Below, piece by piece: positions 10,347 to 19,361 of a stretch of DNA of 64,000 nucleotides (position 1 is its first letter; each line of letters starts with the position of its first letter). This DNA comes from BD2-11 clade cluster bacterium bin43 (GTDB taxonomy: Bacteria > Gemmatimonadota > Gemmatimonadetes > Longimicrobiales > Gaopeijiaceae), in NCBI GenBank assembly GCA_002238605.1, contig MPMR01000005.1:62001-126000 (forward strand), given 5' to 3'. The translations under genes were made by a program, and so were the position numbers. The notes beneath the pieces are model-generated. The model saw nothing but the letters and a program-made list of their open reading frames with translations, made no database searches and was not told the origin of the DNA.

Positions 10347-12841
10347 CAACCCACTCCCGCAGTCGCCGCGCCGGCGTGCGCCGATTCCCCGGGCGCGGCG
10401 GCCCGTCGCCGGGGCGGCTTCAGCGACCTCGGGCCCCCGGCGTCCCGGATGGCCTTCCACACGTTCGGCGGCGAGAAGGGCAGACGGTCCATGCGAACTC
10501 CGGTTGCGTCGTAGATGGCGTTGGCGATCGCGGGGATCGAGGAATGGAGCGGGCCCTCGCCCGCCTCCTTGGCGCCGTAGGGCCCCTCCGGATCGATCGA
10601 CTCGACGATCAGCGACTCGATTTCCGGGGTGTCCAGGCTCGTGGGGATGCGGTAGTCGAGGAGCGAGGGCGCGTTGTGGAGCCCGGCGCGCCCCTGCGAG
10701 GCCGTCTTGAAGATATGCTCCTCCATGAGCGCCTCGGCGAAGCCCATGTAGACGGACCCCTCCATCTGGCCTTCCACCAGCACGGGGTTCAGGGCGCGCC
10801 CGCAGTCGTGCGCCACCCAGATCCGGGCCACGTCCACGACCCCGGTCTCGACATCCACCTCGACCTCCGCCACATGGGCCGTGAAGGAGTACGCGGGCGA
10901 CGCGCCGATGGTCCCGCCCCGGTAGTCGCCGTGATTGTCGCGCGGGGTGTTGTACCAGCCGGTGGCCCCCAGCGTGCCGAAGCGCGCCTCGGCCAGGTTG
11001 AACGCCTGCGCGATGGGCATCCGGCGCTCGGTGTCCGGCGCGTAATACGCCCATCCCCCGGCCAGTTGTACCTCGCCCGGACGACACTCCCAGTCGCCGG
11101 CGACGGCCTCCTGCACCTTTCGCCGCAGCTTCCGGGCGGCGTCGATGCAGGCGTTGCCGAGCATGAAGGTGATGCGCGACGAATAGGCGCCCAGGTCCAC
11201 CGGGGTGAAGTCGGTGTCGCCGGCCAGCACGCGCACGTACTCGAGCGGCACGCCCAGCTCCTCTGCGGTGATGTACGCGACCATGGAATCGCAGCCCTGC
11301 CCGATCTCCGAAGCGCCGCTCAGCACCGCCACCCGCCCCGACCTGTCCACCTGCAGCTGGATCGCCGACTGCGGCATCTCGTTGGGATAGACCGGGTAGT
11401 TGGTCCCGGAGATGTAGCACGATCCGGCCACCCCGAGTCCCCGTCCCCGGGGAAGCCGGCGGAAGCGTTCCCGCCAGCCGCTGGCCTTCTCCACCGCGTC
11501 CAGGCACTCCAGGAAGCCGTTCGAGGTGACGCGCAGCTCGTTGACCGTGCGCGTGTCGCTGCCCATGAAGTTGACGCGCCGGAGCTCGATGGGGTCCATG
11601 CCCAGCCTCTCGGCCAGCTTGTCCAGCTGCACCTCGAAGGCGAAGCGCGGCTGCACCGAGCCGTGGCCGCGTTTGGGGCCGCACGCGGGCTTGTTGGTGT
11701 ACACGCGCGTGGAATCGAACCGGTACGCGGGCATGGCGTAGGGCGCGGTGAGCAACTGGCCGGCGTAATACGTGGTCACCAGCCCGAAGGACGCGTAGGC
11801 GCCTCCGTCCAGCACGACCTCCGCGTCCACCGCCTGCAGCCTGCCCTCGTCGTCGGCGCCCGTCCGGTACTTCATGTGGAAGGGATGCCGCCCGCGGTGG
11901 GCGTAGAACACCTCCTCGCGGGTGTACAGGATCTTGACCGGGCGCCCCGTCACCATGGCCAGGCGGGCGACGCAGAACTCCAGGTCGAAGGGCTCGGACT
12001 TTCCGCCGAACGCCCCGCCCACGGGCGGCTGGACGACCCGGATGGTCGCGGGATCCAGCCCCAGCACCGAGGCCAGCTCGCGGTGCAGGTAGTGGGGGAC
12101 CTGCGTGGCCGACCACACCGTCAAACGTCCGTTCTCGTCGTAGCGGCCGATGGCGCAGTGCGGCTCGATGGGCGTGTGGGTGGTGCCCTCGAAGAAGTAC
12201 TCGCCCTCCACCACCACCTCCGCGCCCGCCATGCGCCCGTCCACCTTGCCGAAGCTGAGCTCCACGCGCTTGGTGACGTTGCCGTTCCGCCCCTCCCGGC
12301 GCGGCTCGTGGATGAAGGGACGCTCCTCGCTCCCGTCCGCCGCGAGCGCCTCCTCCGGATCCAGACAGGCCGGCAGTTCCTGGTAATCGACGCGGATGCG
12401 CGACAGCGCCCGGATGGCCGTGTCCTCGTCCACCGCCGCCACCGCGGCAACCCCGTCACCGATGTAGCGCACCCGCTCCACGCACAGCGGGTATTCGTCG
12501 GGCGTCCAGGGAATGATGCCGTATCGGACCGGCATGTCCCGCCCGGTGATGACGGCGTGCACGCCCTCGAGCGCAAGCGCCCGGGAGGCATCGATGGAGA
12601 GGATGCGGGCGTGGGGATGCGGGCTCCGCAGAATCTTTCCGTGCAGCATGCCCGGGAGCGAGATGTCGTCGGTGTATGCCGCCTTGCCCGTGGCCTTGGC
12701 CAGACCGTCCACCTTGCGCTGCGGCTTGCCGATCAGGCGGAAACCGGACCCGCCCCCCGAGTCCGGCTCCGGTGCGTCTCTCGTTTCCGCCCACAGGGGA
12801 AGATCCGCCGGGGCCTGGCCACCTCCCCCGCTATCGCTCAT
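10346..12841 (-). CDS. Molybdopterin-binding large subunit of molybdenum hydroxylase
   Basis: An 831-aa subunit of the xanthine dehydrogenase/aldehyde oxidase family. The N-terminal half has the a/b hammerhead ('KATGKAAYTDDISLPGML'); the Mo-pterin motif GGAFGGK is at 275-281; 'SGASEIGQGCDSM' and 'GAKEAGEGPLHSSIPAI' near the C-terminus include the conserved glutamate that acts as base. It would hydroxylate or reduce a carbonyl or aromatic substrate with the [2Fe-2S] and FAD subunits encoded on either side. Start ATG overlaps the stop of the [2Fe-2S] gene (ATGA). Substrate class is unresolved; the FAD subunit hints at 4-hydroxybenzoyl-CoA reductase-like chemistry. Confidence 0.93.
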   Translation of the reverse strand: MSDSGGGGQAPADLPLWAETRDAPEPDSGGGSGFRLIGKPQRKVDGLAKATGKAAYTDDISLPGMLHGKILRSPHPHARILSIDASRALALEGVHAVITGRDMPVRYGIIPWTPDEYPLCVERVRYIGDGVAAVAAVDEDTAIRALSRIRVDYQELPACLDPEEALAADGSEERPFIHEPRREGRNGNVTKRVELSFGKVDGRMAGAEVVVEGEYFFEGTTHTPIEPHCAIGRYDENGRLTVWSATQVPHYLHRELASVLGLDPATIRVVQPPVGGAFGGKSEPFDLEFCVARLAMVTGRPVKILYTREEVFYAHRGRHPFHMKYRTGADDEGRLQAVDAEVVLDGGAYASFGLVTTYYAGQLLTAPYAMPAYRFDSTRVYTNKPACGPKRGHGSVQPRFAFEVQLDKLAERLGMDPIELRRVNFMGSDTRTVNELRVTSNGFLECLDAVEKASGWRERFRRLPRGRGLGVAGSCYISGTNYPVYPNEMPQSAIQLQVDRSGRVAVLSGASEIGQGCDSMVAYITAEELGVPLEYVRVLAGDTDFTPVDLGAYSSRITFMLGNACIDAARKLRRKVQEAVAGDWECRPGEVQLAGGWAYYAPDTERRMPIAQAFNLAEARFGTLGATGWYNTPRDNHGDYRGGTIGASPAYSFTAHVAEVEVDVETGVVDVARIWVAHDCGRALNPVLVEGQMEGSVYMGFAEALMEEHIFKTASQGRAGLHNAPSLLDYRIPTSLDTPEIESLIVESIDPEGPYGAKEAGEGPLHSSIPAIANAIYDATGVRMDRLPFSPPNVWKAIRDAGGPRSLKPPRRRAAAPGESAHAGAATAGVG

Positions 12842-13347
12842 TCGCCGGTCTCCACTCGGCCGGTCTCCGTTCGCAACACCGCGGCCGCCGACTCTACGGC
12901 ATCGTAGATCTTGGTGTAGCCGGTGCAGCGGCAGAGATTGCCGGCGAGCGCTTCCCGGATCTCCGTCCGGCTCGGGGAATCGTTGCGCTCCAGGAGGGCG
13001 ACCGCCGAGCACAGGATGCCGGGCGTGCAGAACCCGCACTGCGCCGCTCCGTTGAGGTCGAAGGCGTCCTGCACCGGATGCGGCCGCCCCGCGCCGGCGA
13101 GCCCTTCGACGGTGCGAATCTCGCGCCCTTCCGCCTCGAGCACCGGGGTGATGCAGGACAGATGAGGCTCTCCATCGAGGATGACCGTGCATGCCCCGCA
13201 GTCGCCCTTGTCGCAGCCCTGCTTGGAGCCGGTGAGCCCGATGACGTAGCGAAGCGTCTCCAGCAGCGTGTAGTGCGACGGGACGCCCGGTGCGTAGTCG
13301 TCTCCGTTTACGCGCAGGTGAACGATGTAGGTCGTGGCCTTCGCCAT
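12838..13347 (-). CDS. [2Fe-2S] subunit of molybdenum hydroxylase
   Basis: A 169-aa two-cluster ferredoxin subunit. The plant-type cluster is bound by Cys45, Cys50, Cys53 and Cys65 ('GCDKGDCGACTVILDG'); the helical-domain cluster by Cys104, Cys107, Cys139 and Cys141 ('QCGFCTPG', 'NLCRCTGY'). It passes electrons between the Mo site and FAD. It is the first gene of the minus-strand unit: this gene, large subunit, DUF1460, FAD subunit, then the alcohol dehydrogenase. Its stop overlaps the start of the large-subunit gene. Confidence 0.95.
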   Translation of the reverse strand: MAKATTYIVHLRVNGDDYAPGVPSHYTLLETLRYVIGLTGSKQGCDKGDCGACTVILDGEPHLSCITPVLEAEGREIRTVEGLAGAGRPHPVQDAFDLNGAAQCGFCTPGILCSAVALLERNDSPSRTEIREALAGNLCRCTGYTKIYDAVESAAAVLRTETGRVETGE

Positions 13348-13589
13348 GCGAGTCCGTCAGCCTCCTGCTTCTTCCGGGCCGCATCGAGCGCCCCGCGGCG
13401 CGCTCCGATCGGGGTCGCCCGTCGGACAACGCGCGACCGCCATGCACGAAGTAGTACCAGGACTTGAGGCGACAGTTCGCTCCTCGTTACTTTCCGCTCA
13501 TTGGGATGCCCGGGCGGCGATCCGGTAACCGCCATCGCCGACTCCGTGTCCCGTCCCCCGTTGTCCCCCGCGATCGGAGTGATTTCGCG

Positions 13590-14009
13590 ATGCCATACCC
13601 GGAGATGATCGTCGCCCCCATGCGCGCGGAACTCGTCCGCATGGGTTTTCAGGAGCTGCGCACGCCCGACCAGGTCGATGCGCTCGTTGACGGTGAAGAC
13701 CGCACCCTGCTGCTGGTCGTGAACTCGATCTGCGGTTGCGCGGCGGGAGCGATGCGGCCCGGCGTCGCCCTGGCGCTGGAGCACGAGAATCGCCCCGAGA
13801 TCCTGACCACGGTTTTCGCGGGTCAGGACATGGACGCCACCGCGAAGGCCCGCGAGTACATCGCCGGCTACCCGCCGTCGTCCCCCTCGGTCGCGCTGTT
13901 CAAGGACGGCGAGCTCGTGTACATGATGGAACGCCACCAGATCGAGGGGCATTCGGCCTACCAGATCGCCGCCGACTTGGGTAGCGCCTTCGACGAGCAC
14001 TGCGCCTAG
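13590..14009 (+). CDS. BrxA/BrxB-family bacilliredoxin
   Basis: A 139-aa thioredoxin-fold protein of the BrxA/BrxB (YphP/YqiW) family. The redox site is Cys48-Gly49-Cys50 in 'VVNSICGCAAGAMRP', the unusual CGC motif of bacilliredoxins that remove bacillithiol from oxidised proteins. 'YPPSSPSVALFKDGELVYMMERHQIEG' is also typical. The ATG at 13590 gives the normal family length. It implies bacillithiol or a related thiol in this organism (inference). It is divergent from the molybdenum hydroxylase operon across about 240 bp with no other clear feature. Confidence 0.9.
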   Translation: MPYPEMIVAPMRAELVRMGFQELRTPDQVDALVDGEDRTLLLVVNSICGCAAGAMRPGVALALEHENRPEILTTVFAGQDMDATAKAREYIAGYPPSSPSVALFKDGELVYMMERHQIEGHSAYQIAADLGSAFDEHCA

Positions 14010-14067
14010 CTCCTGCTGCACGGCCATCGCCCGGCTGACGGGCGGCCTGCGCCTCAGGGGCGACCCT

Positions 14068-14979
14068 TCAGAGGATCGTCTGTCCCAGCGCGGAGGCGAT
14101 CAGCCCCACCGCCATTTGCGCGGTGCGGTTGCGGGCATCCAGCACGGGGTTGAGTTCCACCACCTCCAGGCTGAGCAGCCGTCCCGACCGGGCCACCTTC
14201 TCGCAGATCAGGTGTCCTTCGCGGAAGGTCAGCCCGCCGGGCACGGGCGTGCCCACCCCGGGCGCGATCATGGGATCGAGGCTGTCCAGGTCGTAGGACA
14301 GGTGGAATCCGGCGGTGCCCGCGCCGGCTCTGGCGATCGCCTCGTCGACACAGGGGGCGATGCCGCGCTCGTCGACTTCCGACATGGTGAACACGCGCAC
14401 GCCGGATGAGATGACCACCTCCCGTTCGGCGGCGTCGATTTCGCGCACGCCGATCATGCTCACGTTCTCCGGCCGCACCGCCGGGTGCCTGTCCGCCAGC
14501 GACCGCAGGACCTGCGGCCCGTGGCCCGTGAGCACCGCCAGCGGCATTCCGTGCACGTTGCCGGAGGGACTGGTCCCGGGCGTGTTCATGTCCGAGTGCG
14601 CATCCACCCAGATGAGCCCGACCCGCTCCCGGCTGCGCCCGTAGAAGCGGCTCACCCCCGCCACGGATCCGATGGCGATGCTGTGGTCACCGCCCAGCAC
14701 GAGGGGCATGCATCCCCGCACCAGCGCATCCTCGACCATGTCCCGCGCGCGGCGGCATACGGACTCGATTTCGGGCAGGTAGCGCGCGTGCAGGTCCTGC
14801 TGGTCGGACCGTTCGGGATCGGTCGCCACCACCGTTCCCATCTCGCGAATGCGGTAGTCCAGCCCTTCCAGCATGTTCCGCAGGCCGGCGATACGGATCG
14901 CGGACGGTCCCATGTCCACGCCGCGCCGCCCGGCGCCGAGGTCCATCTGCACCGACACCAGCGCCAGCTCCTTCACCAT
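14068..14979 (-). CDS. rocF: Arginase (ureohydrolase)
   Basis: A 303-aa ureohydrolase splitting arginine to ornithine and urea. Manganese-binding motifs are GGDHS (96-100), DAHSDMNTP (126-134) and 'SYDLDSLDP' (around 229), all intact, with the arginase-type 'HGMPLAVLTG'. The C-terminal 'SLEVVELNPVLD' is typical. Agmatinase is the main alternative, but length and the 'SPSGNVHGMP' segment favour arginase. Its start overlaps the end of the upstream DUF1707 gene by 7 bases on the same strand. Confidence 0.9.
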   Translation of the reverse strand: MVKELALVSVQMDLGAGRRGVDMGPSAIRIAGLRNMLEGLDYRIREMGTVVATDPERSDQQDLHARYLPEIESVCRRARDMVEDALVRGCMPLVLGGDHSIAIGSVAGVSRFYGRSRERVGLIWVDAHSDMNTPGTSPSGNVHGMPLAVLTGHGPQVLRSLADRHPAVRPENVSMIGVREIDAAEREVVISSGVRVFTMSEVDERGIAPCVDEAIARAGAGTAGFHLSYDLDSLDPMIAPGVGTPVPGGLTFREGHLICEKVARSGRLLSLEVVELNPVLDARNRTAQMAVGLIASALGQTIL

Positions 14980-15686
14980 CCGCGGAGCTCCTTTCGGCGC
15001 GCCTTCCGCGCCAGCTTGCGGCGGCGGGCCGCGTCCTTCGCCCTTTCGCCGGGCAGCCGCGTGCTGACGTCAACGCCACCCATCAGCGCCACCCCGTTGA
15101 CCCGCAACACGGGAGATCCCGGATCCAGGGAGGCCGCTGACGCATCCGCGAGCTCGTCGGGCGTCCGTTCAAACCCTCCCAGGATGCCCGCGCCGCTGCA
15201 TTCGACCTGAAGGCCCGGCGGAACGATGATGTCCACGCCGCCCCACATGGCAAACGCGGTCACCTCGGTGACGCCCGGCCCGAACTCGGCCTCGCGAAAG
15301 TCGAGTTCCACTCCTCCCATCAGCGCGAACGCGTACATCTCGCGGGGCGCAACCCAGGAGCCACCCCGCGTGCTGCCTCCCAGAACGCCCGCCAGGAACT
15401 GCCGGGAAGGCACCCTCTCCGGAGGAACCACCTTCGGGGGGAGCTTCGGGCGCGGGAGGATCGCCGCCTCGCGGCCGCCCCGGTCCGGCTGAGGGAGCGT
15501 GCCGGGGATATCGGCCACCAGCGACGCGAGCTGACGAGCCGTGGTCGCCTGGTGCGCGAGATCGAGACGGCGCTCGAAGTCGCCCATCGACAGGCGATCC
15601 TCGGCGAAACGCTCGCACAGTCGGTCGATGGTGGCCTGGCGCACCTCGCTCAGCCCCCTGCCACCGGCCTGTGGGTCGCTCTTCAT
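14973..15686 (-). CDS. DUF1707 / LiaF-like cell-wall response protein
   Basis: A 237-aa protein. Residues about 12-65 form a DUF1707 domain ('SEVRQATIDRLCERFAEDRL'), followed by a Pro/Arg linker and a C-terminal LiaF/DUF2154-like beta-rich domain with repeated 'ALMGGVELDFREAEF' and 'AFAMWGGVDIIVPPG' units. Such proteins occur in envelope stress systems of Gram-positive and related bacteria. There is no membrane helix, so it should be cytoplasmic or peripheral. It abuts the M20 peptidase gene (stop of that gene directly before this ATG) and overlaps arginase. Confidence 0.75.
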   Translation of the reverse strand: MKSDPQAGGRGLSEVRQATIDRLCERFAEDRLSMGDFERRLDLAHQATTARQLASLVADIPGTLPQPDRGGREAAILPRPKLPPKVVPPERVPSRQFLAGVLGGSTRGGSWVAPREMYAFALMGGVELDFREAEFGPGVTEVTAFAMWGGVDIIVPPGLQVECSGAGILGGFERTPDELADASAASLDPGSPVLRVNGVALMGGVDVSTRLPGERAKDAARRRKLARKARRKELRGW

Positions 15687-16862
15687 CTACCTCCCTCCGG
15701 ACAGAAATCCCCGGCCGAAGTCTTCCAGCACGCGCGCGCACGTCTCGATCTCGTCGACCGCGATCCATTCGTCGGCGGAGTGCGCCTGAGCGATCGAGCC
15801 GGGACCGAAACATACGGCCGGCGTCCCCGACTGGTTCAGAAAGGCGGCGTCGACCCAGGCGGTCATGCCCTCGATGGCCGGGTCCCCTCCGCGGCCAGCG
15901 ATCGCCTTGAGCAATCCCTGCACCAGGGGTGACGCCTCCGGCACCTCGGTGCCCGGTCGCTCCAGCGTCATCCTCAGGGCGGCGCCTGCCCGCGCCTGCT
16001 CTCCCAGCCCCGCCACCACGGCCGCGAGCTCCCCCATCACGGTTTCGGGCGACTCGTGGGGAAGGGTTCGCCGCTCCACCACGACCTCGCAGTGCTCCGG
16101 GTAGACCGACGGGGCGGCTCCCCCGGAGATGGTTCCCGCGTGAATCGACCCCCAGCCCAGCAGAGGATGCGGCGCCCGCTCGAACAGGCTCTCCTCGTAT
16201 TCCGCCATGGCGACGAGAAACTCGGCGGCGTGCAGAATCGCGTCCATCCCCTGATCGGGCCGCGAGCCGTGCGCGGCGCGGCCCGAGAAGCCGGCCTCGA
16301 CCCAGACGAACCCCTTGTGGGCGGGCATGACCGCGAGCCCGGTAGGCTCGCATACCACGGCGGCGTCGGCCCGCACTCCCGATTCGGTGAGCCCGGCCAT
16401 TCCGGTGCTCGCGTGCTCCTCGTCGGCGGTCAGCGCGACGATGAGTTCATTCGGCGGACCCCACCGCGCCAGCGCGGCCGCGGCGCTCAACAGGGCCGCC
16501 ACTCCGCCCTTCATGTCGCACGACCCGCGACCCCACAGGCGTCCGTCCCGAACTTCCGCGCCGAACGGATCGATGGTCATGCCCGCGACACCCACGGTAT
16601 CCAGGTGCCCGTTGAACATCAGGCTCCGAGATCCCTCGCCAATGCGCCCGACCACGTTGGGGCGGCCCCGCTCGGGTTCCGTCAGCGAAACATCGAATCC
16701 CCAGCCTTCGAGCAACTCGGCCGAGCGGGCGGCGATCTCCGCTTCACCGTTCCCCGAGGCCTCGATCCGCGGATTGACGGACGGCACGGCCACCAGGAGT
16801 CGCGCCAGCGCGAGTGCGTCGCCCTCCCGCGCTCGGCTGCGGACGTTCTTCTGCGGGGTCAT
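15687..16862 (-). CDS. M20-family metallopeptidase (ArgE/DapE-like)
   Basis: A 391-aa zinc amidohydrolase of the ArgE/DapE/CPG2 group. Metal-site motifs are visible: 'FNGHLDTVGV' (His, Asp), 'GRGSCDMKGGVAALL' (bridging Asp), 'LTADEEHASTGM' (Glu-Glu pair) and 'AHSADEWIAV' (last His). The dimerisation domain is the middle third. Acetylornithine deacetylase would fit the adjacent arginase, but succinyl-diaminopimelate desuccinylase or another N-acyl amino-acid hydrolase cannot be excluded. It is probably cotranscribed with the DUF1707 and arginase genes. Confidence 0.87.
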   Translation of the reverse strand: MTPQKNVRSRAREGDALALARLLVAVPSVNPRIEASGNGEAEIAARSAELLEGWGFDVSLTEPERGRPNVVGRIGEGSRSLMFNGHLDTVGVAGMTIDPFGAEVRDGRLWGRGSCDMKGGVAALLSAAAALARWGPPNELIVALTADEEHASTGMAGLTESGVRADAAVVCEPTGLAVMPAHKGFVWVEAGFSGRAAHGSRPDQGMDAILHAAEFLVAMAEYEESLFERAPHPLLGWGSIHAGTISGGAAPSVYPEHCEVVVERRTLPHESPETVMGELAAVVAGLGEQARAGAALRMTLERPGTEVPEASPLVQGLLKAIAGRGGDPAIEGMTAWVDAAFLNQSGTPAVCFGPGSIAQAHSADEWIAVDEIETCARVLEDFGRGFLSGGR

Positions 16863-17072
16863 CGCGGAGTCCCGTCCAGGGCCGGATCGTGAGCCCCGAT
16901 GGCATCAGTTTTCAGTGGCTCCGGCCTGATCATTCCCGGTTTTCCGTTTCCAGGCGTCCGCCCCGATTCGCGACAGCGCGCCCGAGGCACGGGAATTGCT
17001 GTCTCCGAGCCGGGTTTGGGGCTCACGGTCGGCGGGGCACGGTTCCTGCTGTAGAATGGCGGCGAAGGCTGG

Positions 17073-17255
17073 TTGGAAAAATGGGATCTGCGACCTGGGG
17101 AGGGGATCATCCGAGTCTTTACCGTTGGCCTGCTGGGTGCCGCTGCCGTGGCTACCCTTATCCTCGTCGGCACCCGGACCCGCCACCGCACGCGGGCTCG
17201 GGATGCCTACCGGCGAGCGCTTACCCCGGAGCAGGTGCGGGAACTGGGCATCTGA
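17073..17255 (+). CDS. Possible small single-pass membrane protein
   Basis: A 60-codon reading frame starting with TTG and encoding one hydrophobic segment (residues about 13-33, 'IIRVFTVGLLGAAAVATLIL') followed by a basic tail and a soluble end 'DAYRRALTPEQVRELGI'. The organisation membrane helix plus Arg-rich tail is typical of small membrane proteins, and the third-position GC pattern is normal. No family is recognised, and the start is uncertain (an ATG is not in frame nearby). Treat as hypothetical. Confidence 0.35.
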   Translation: MEKWDLRPGEGIIRVFTVGLLGAAAVATLILVGTRTRHRTRARDAYRRALTPEQVRELGI

Positions 17256-17344
17256 TCACCTGACGCCCCGATTCCCCGGCGCGTTCCGCTGGTGCGCCCG
17301 CAGGGAGGGGTGAGGGTTCGGCACGGATCGGCCGTCCGGCGCGA

Positions 17345-17578
17345 TCAGCCGAAGTGGTCCTTGTTTTTCTCGATGTAGTTCGTCCACTCCTCCGGGACAT
17401 CCGTGTCCGGGAAGATGGCCTGTACCGGGCACTCGGGCTCACACGCTCCGCAATCGATGCACTCATCCGGATGGATGAGATACTGATCGTCGGTTTCGTA
17501 GATGCAGTCCACCGGACACACCTCGACGCAACTGGCGTCCTTGGTCCCGATGCACGGCTCCGTGATGATGTATGTCAT
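17345..17578 (-). CDS. fdxA: 7Fe ferredoxin ([3Fe-4S][4Fe-4S])
   Basis: A 77-aa ferredoxin. Cysteines 9, 17, 21 and 25 (spacing C-x7-C-x3-C) and 40, 43, 46 and 50 (C-x2-C-x2-C-x3-C) match the seven-iron ferredoxin pattern of Azotobacter FdI, so one cluster should be [3Fe-4S]. The ATG at 17578 is preceded by AGGAGGGA. It is a small soluble electron carrier whose partner is not clear from context; the next gene upstream on the strand is cobalamin adenosyltransferase. Confidence 0.92.
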   Translation of the reverse strand: MTYIITEPCIGTKDASCVEVCPVDCIYETDDQYLIHPDECIDCGACEPECPVQAIFPDTDVPEEWTNYIEKNKDHFG

Positions 17579-17774
17579 GGTCCCTCCTGAGACTCGGAGT
17601 GCCCCCGGGCATGGCGCATTGCCGCTCTCTCCCCGCGGACCCGCCGAGCGTGGTTCCGGCTCGATATCGCGATAAATGATGCAGGAAGCCGATAGGGGTT
17701 GCAAGGACCACGCCCCTCGCCGGGGCCGCGCTTGCGCCCGGCTGTTGCGTCATGACCTCCCGCGCCGGAGCGGC

Positions 17775-18326
17775 TCACTTCTCCCAGGTCTCGTCCGACA
17801 CGCCGGCAGCGTGGTTCTCGAGCCGCGCCAGCACGAAGAGGAGGTCCGACAGCCGATTGAGGTACGGGAGGATTCCCTCGTCGACGGCTTCCGCCGCGGC
17901 GAGCGCCACGGCGACCCGCTCGGCCCGCCGGCACACGGAGCGGGCGAGGTGCAGCGTCGCGGCGGCCGGGGCGCCGCCCGCCAGGATGAAGTTGCGCAGC
18001 GGGGGCAGGTCGGCGTCCGCTTCGTCCATCCATGCCTCCATCTCGCCGATCCGGTCGACCGGCACCTCCGGCACCGGCGGCCGTTTGCGTCCTTCCGCGG
18101 CCGGCGCAAGGGCCAGGGAGGCGCCGATGGCGAAAAGGTCCCGCTGGATCCGGACCAGCCGGGCGGCGGTGGCCGGAACCCCGGTCTGGCCGCGGGCGAG
18201 CCCGAGGCACGAGCTGAGTTCGTCCACCGTGCCGTACGCGTGCAGGCGGGGATGATCCTTGGCGACCCGGCCGCCGCCCAGCAGGCCGGTGTCTCCCTCG
18301 TCCCCTCGTCTGGTATAGATCTTCAT
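17775..18326 (-). CDS. PduO-type cob(I)alamin adenosyltransferase
   Basis: A 183-aa ATP:cob(I)alamin adenosyltransferase that makes adenosylcobalamin. The N-terminal ATP-binding motif 'YTRRGDEGDTGLLGGGRVAK' (4-23), 'DELSSCLGLAR' and the C-terminal 'CRRAERVAVALA' and 'LNRLSDLLFVLAR' are diagnostic. Length is normal. The start at MKIYTR is chosen because the motif begins at once. It implies use of B12-dependent enzymes; no B12 genes or cobalamin riboswitch are seen nearby. Confidence 0.92.
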   Translation of the reverse strand: MKIYTRRGDEGDTGLLGGGRVAKDHPRLHAYGTVDELSSCLGLARGQTGVPATAARLVRIQRDLFAIGASLALAPAAEGRKRPPVPEVPVDRIGEMEAWMDEADADLPPLRNFILAGGAPAAATLHLARSVCRRAERVAVALAAAEAVDEGILPYLNRLSDLLFVLARLENHAAGVSDETWEK

Positions 18327-18482
18327 GGGACTTGTGCCGGTGACTGGACAAGGCATGATTCGACGCGCTCGCACCGGAGGTCCGTGCACCACGCCGCCCG
18401 CATCCACGGCAGAGTATAATACCGGTGCGCGACCCCTGCTCCGGGCAGAGTGCCGGGAGCCGCACTCCGGGAGGGAGATGTG

Positions 18483-19076
18483 ATGATCGCCGAGCTTGGC
18501 GGCCAGCCCGACGCCGTTCGCGAACAGGCAGCGGCGCTGCTCGTGGACGGCTTCGACGGACATCCGCGGGGATGGCGGGACCTGGAATCCGCCACGGAGG
18601 AGGCGGCGCAAGTCATCCGCCAGGGCTTCGCCTTCGCCGCCCTCGCGGATACACGCCTCCTGGGGTGGATCGGGGGTCTGCCGGAATACGAGGGCCGCGT
18701 GTGGGAGTTGCACCCGCTCGTCGTACGGCGCGAGCACCGTCTTCGCGGGGTCGGGAGGGCGCTCGTAGCCGCATTCGAGGATGAGGCGCGGAGGCGCGGC
18801 GCCCTGACGTTGTTCACGCTCGGCACCGATGACGACGGTGGCCAGACCTCGCTCGCCGGAGTGGACCTCTACGAGGATGTCCCGCGTCACATCGCCGAAC
18901 TGCGGGACCTGGGCAGCGGGCACCCGTTTCTCTTCTATCGCCGCCTGGGCTACGTGGTCACGGGGTGCATGCCGGACGCCAACGGCCCGGGCCGGCCCGA
19001 CATCTACATGTCCAAGCCCGCCGGGCGGGAACGGCGGACGTCAGCGGCCCCGGAGCAAACTCCCGCGGAACGGTGA
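18483..19076 (+). CDS. GNAT-family N-acetyltransferase
   Basis: A 197-aa GNAT acetyltransferase. The acetyl-CoA motif A is 'RREHRLRGVGRALVAAFEDE' (about residues 84-103), followed by 'FYRRLGYVVTGCMPDANGPG' near the C-terminus. Homology to aminoglycoside 6'-acetyltransferase-like proteins is possible, but the substrate cannot be assigned. The start ATG 18483 follows a GGGAG ribosome site. It is divergent from the cobalamin adenosyltransferase gene. Confidence 0.8.
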   Translation: MIAELGGQPDAVREQAAALLVDGFDGHPRGWRDLESATEEAAQVIRQGFAFAALADTRLLGWIGGLPEYEGRVWELHPLVVRREHRLRGVGRALVAAFEDEARRRGALTLFTLGTDDDGGQTSLAGVDLYEDVPRHIAELRDLGSGHPFLFYRRLGYVVTGCMPDANGPGRPDIYMSKPAGRERRTSAAPEQTPAER

Positions 19077-19109
19077 AGCGTCCATCCGTTGCGGGACGAC
19101 CGCAGCCGG

Positions 19110-19361
19110 CTACCTGAGCTTGACGGCCCTCCTTAGGACCTTCGCCTTGTCGATCAGGCTCGTGGCCTTGTCCACGGCGCCCTCGGCTTCGGGGAGGAGC
19201 AGGTCGCGGATGTCGAGCAGCGTTTCCAGGTAGAGCTGGTCGCGCTGGAAGGCGAAGTCCAGCCGATCCATCTCGGCACGGTCGTTCTCGCGTTCGGCCT
19301 TCCCGAAGGCGCTCGTGTAGATGGCCTCCAGATTGCCGACGATGCGGCTGCGATCTCTCAT
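19110..19361 (-). CDS. Small conserved-looking helical protein
   Basis: An 83-aa protein with no recognised domain. It is highly charged and predicted helical ('IYTSAFGKAERENDRAEMDR', 'ETLLDIRDLLLPEAEGAVDK') and ends in basic residues. Its ATG overlaps the stop of the alpha/beta hydrolase gene (ATGA in the transcribed sense at 19358-19361), so it is translated with it. It may be a partner of the hydrolase, but no function can be given. Confidence 0.6.
   Translation of the reverse strand: MRDRSRIVGNLEAIYTSAFGKAERENDRAEMDRLDFAFQRDQLYLETLLDIRDLLLPEAEGAVDKATSLIDKAKVLRRAVKLR

Noticed and set aside
10136-12907. 923-codon plus-strand frame opposite the molybdenum hydroxylase genes
   Set aside because: Antisense shadow of a clearly conserved coding region caused by high GC; low-complexity composition and no domain.
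18415-18420. TATAAT between the cobalamin adenosyltransferase and GNAT genes as a promoter
   Set aside because: No acceptable -35 at 16-18 bp in either orientation.
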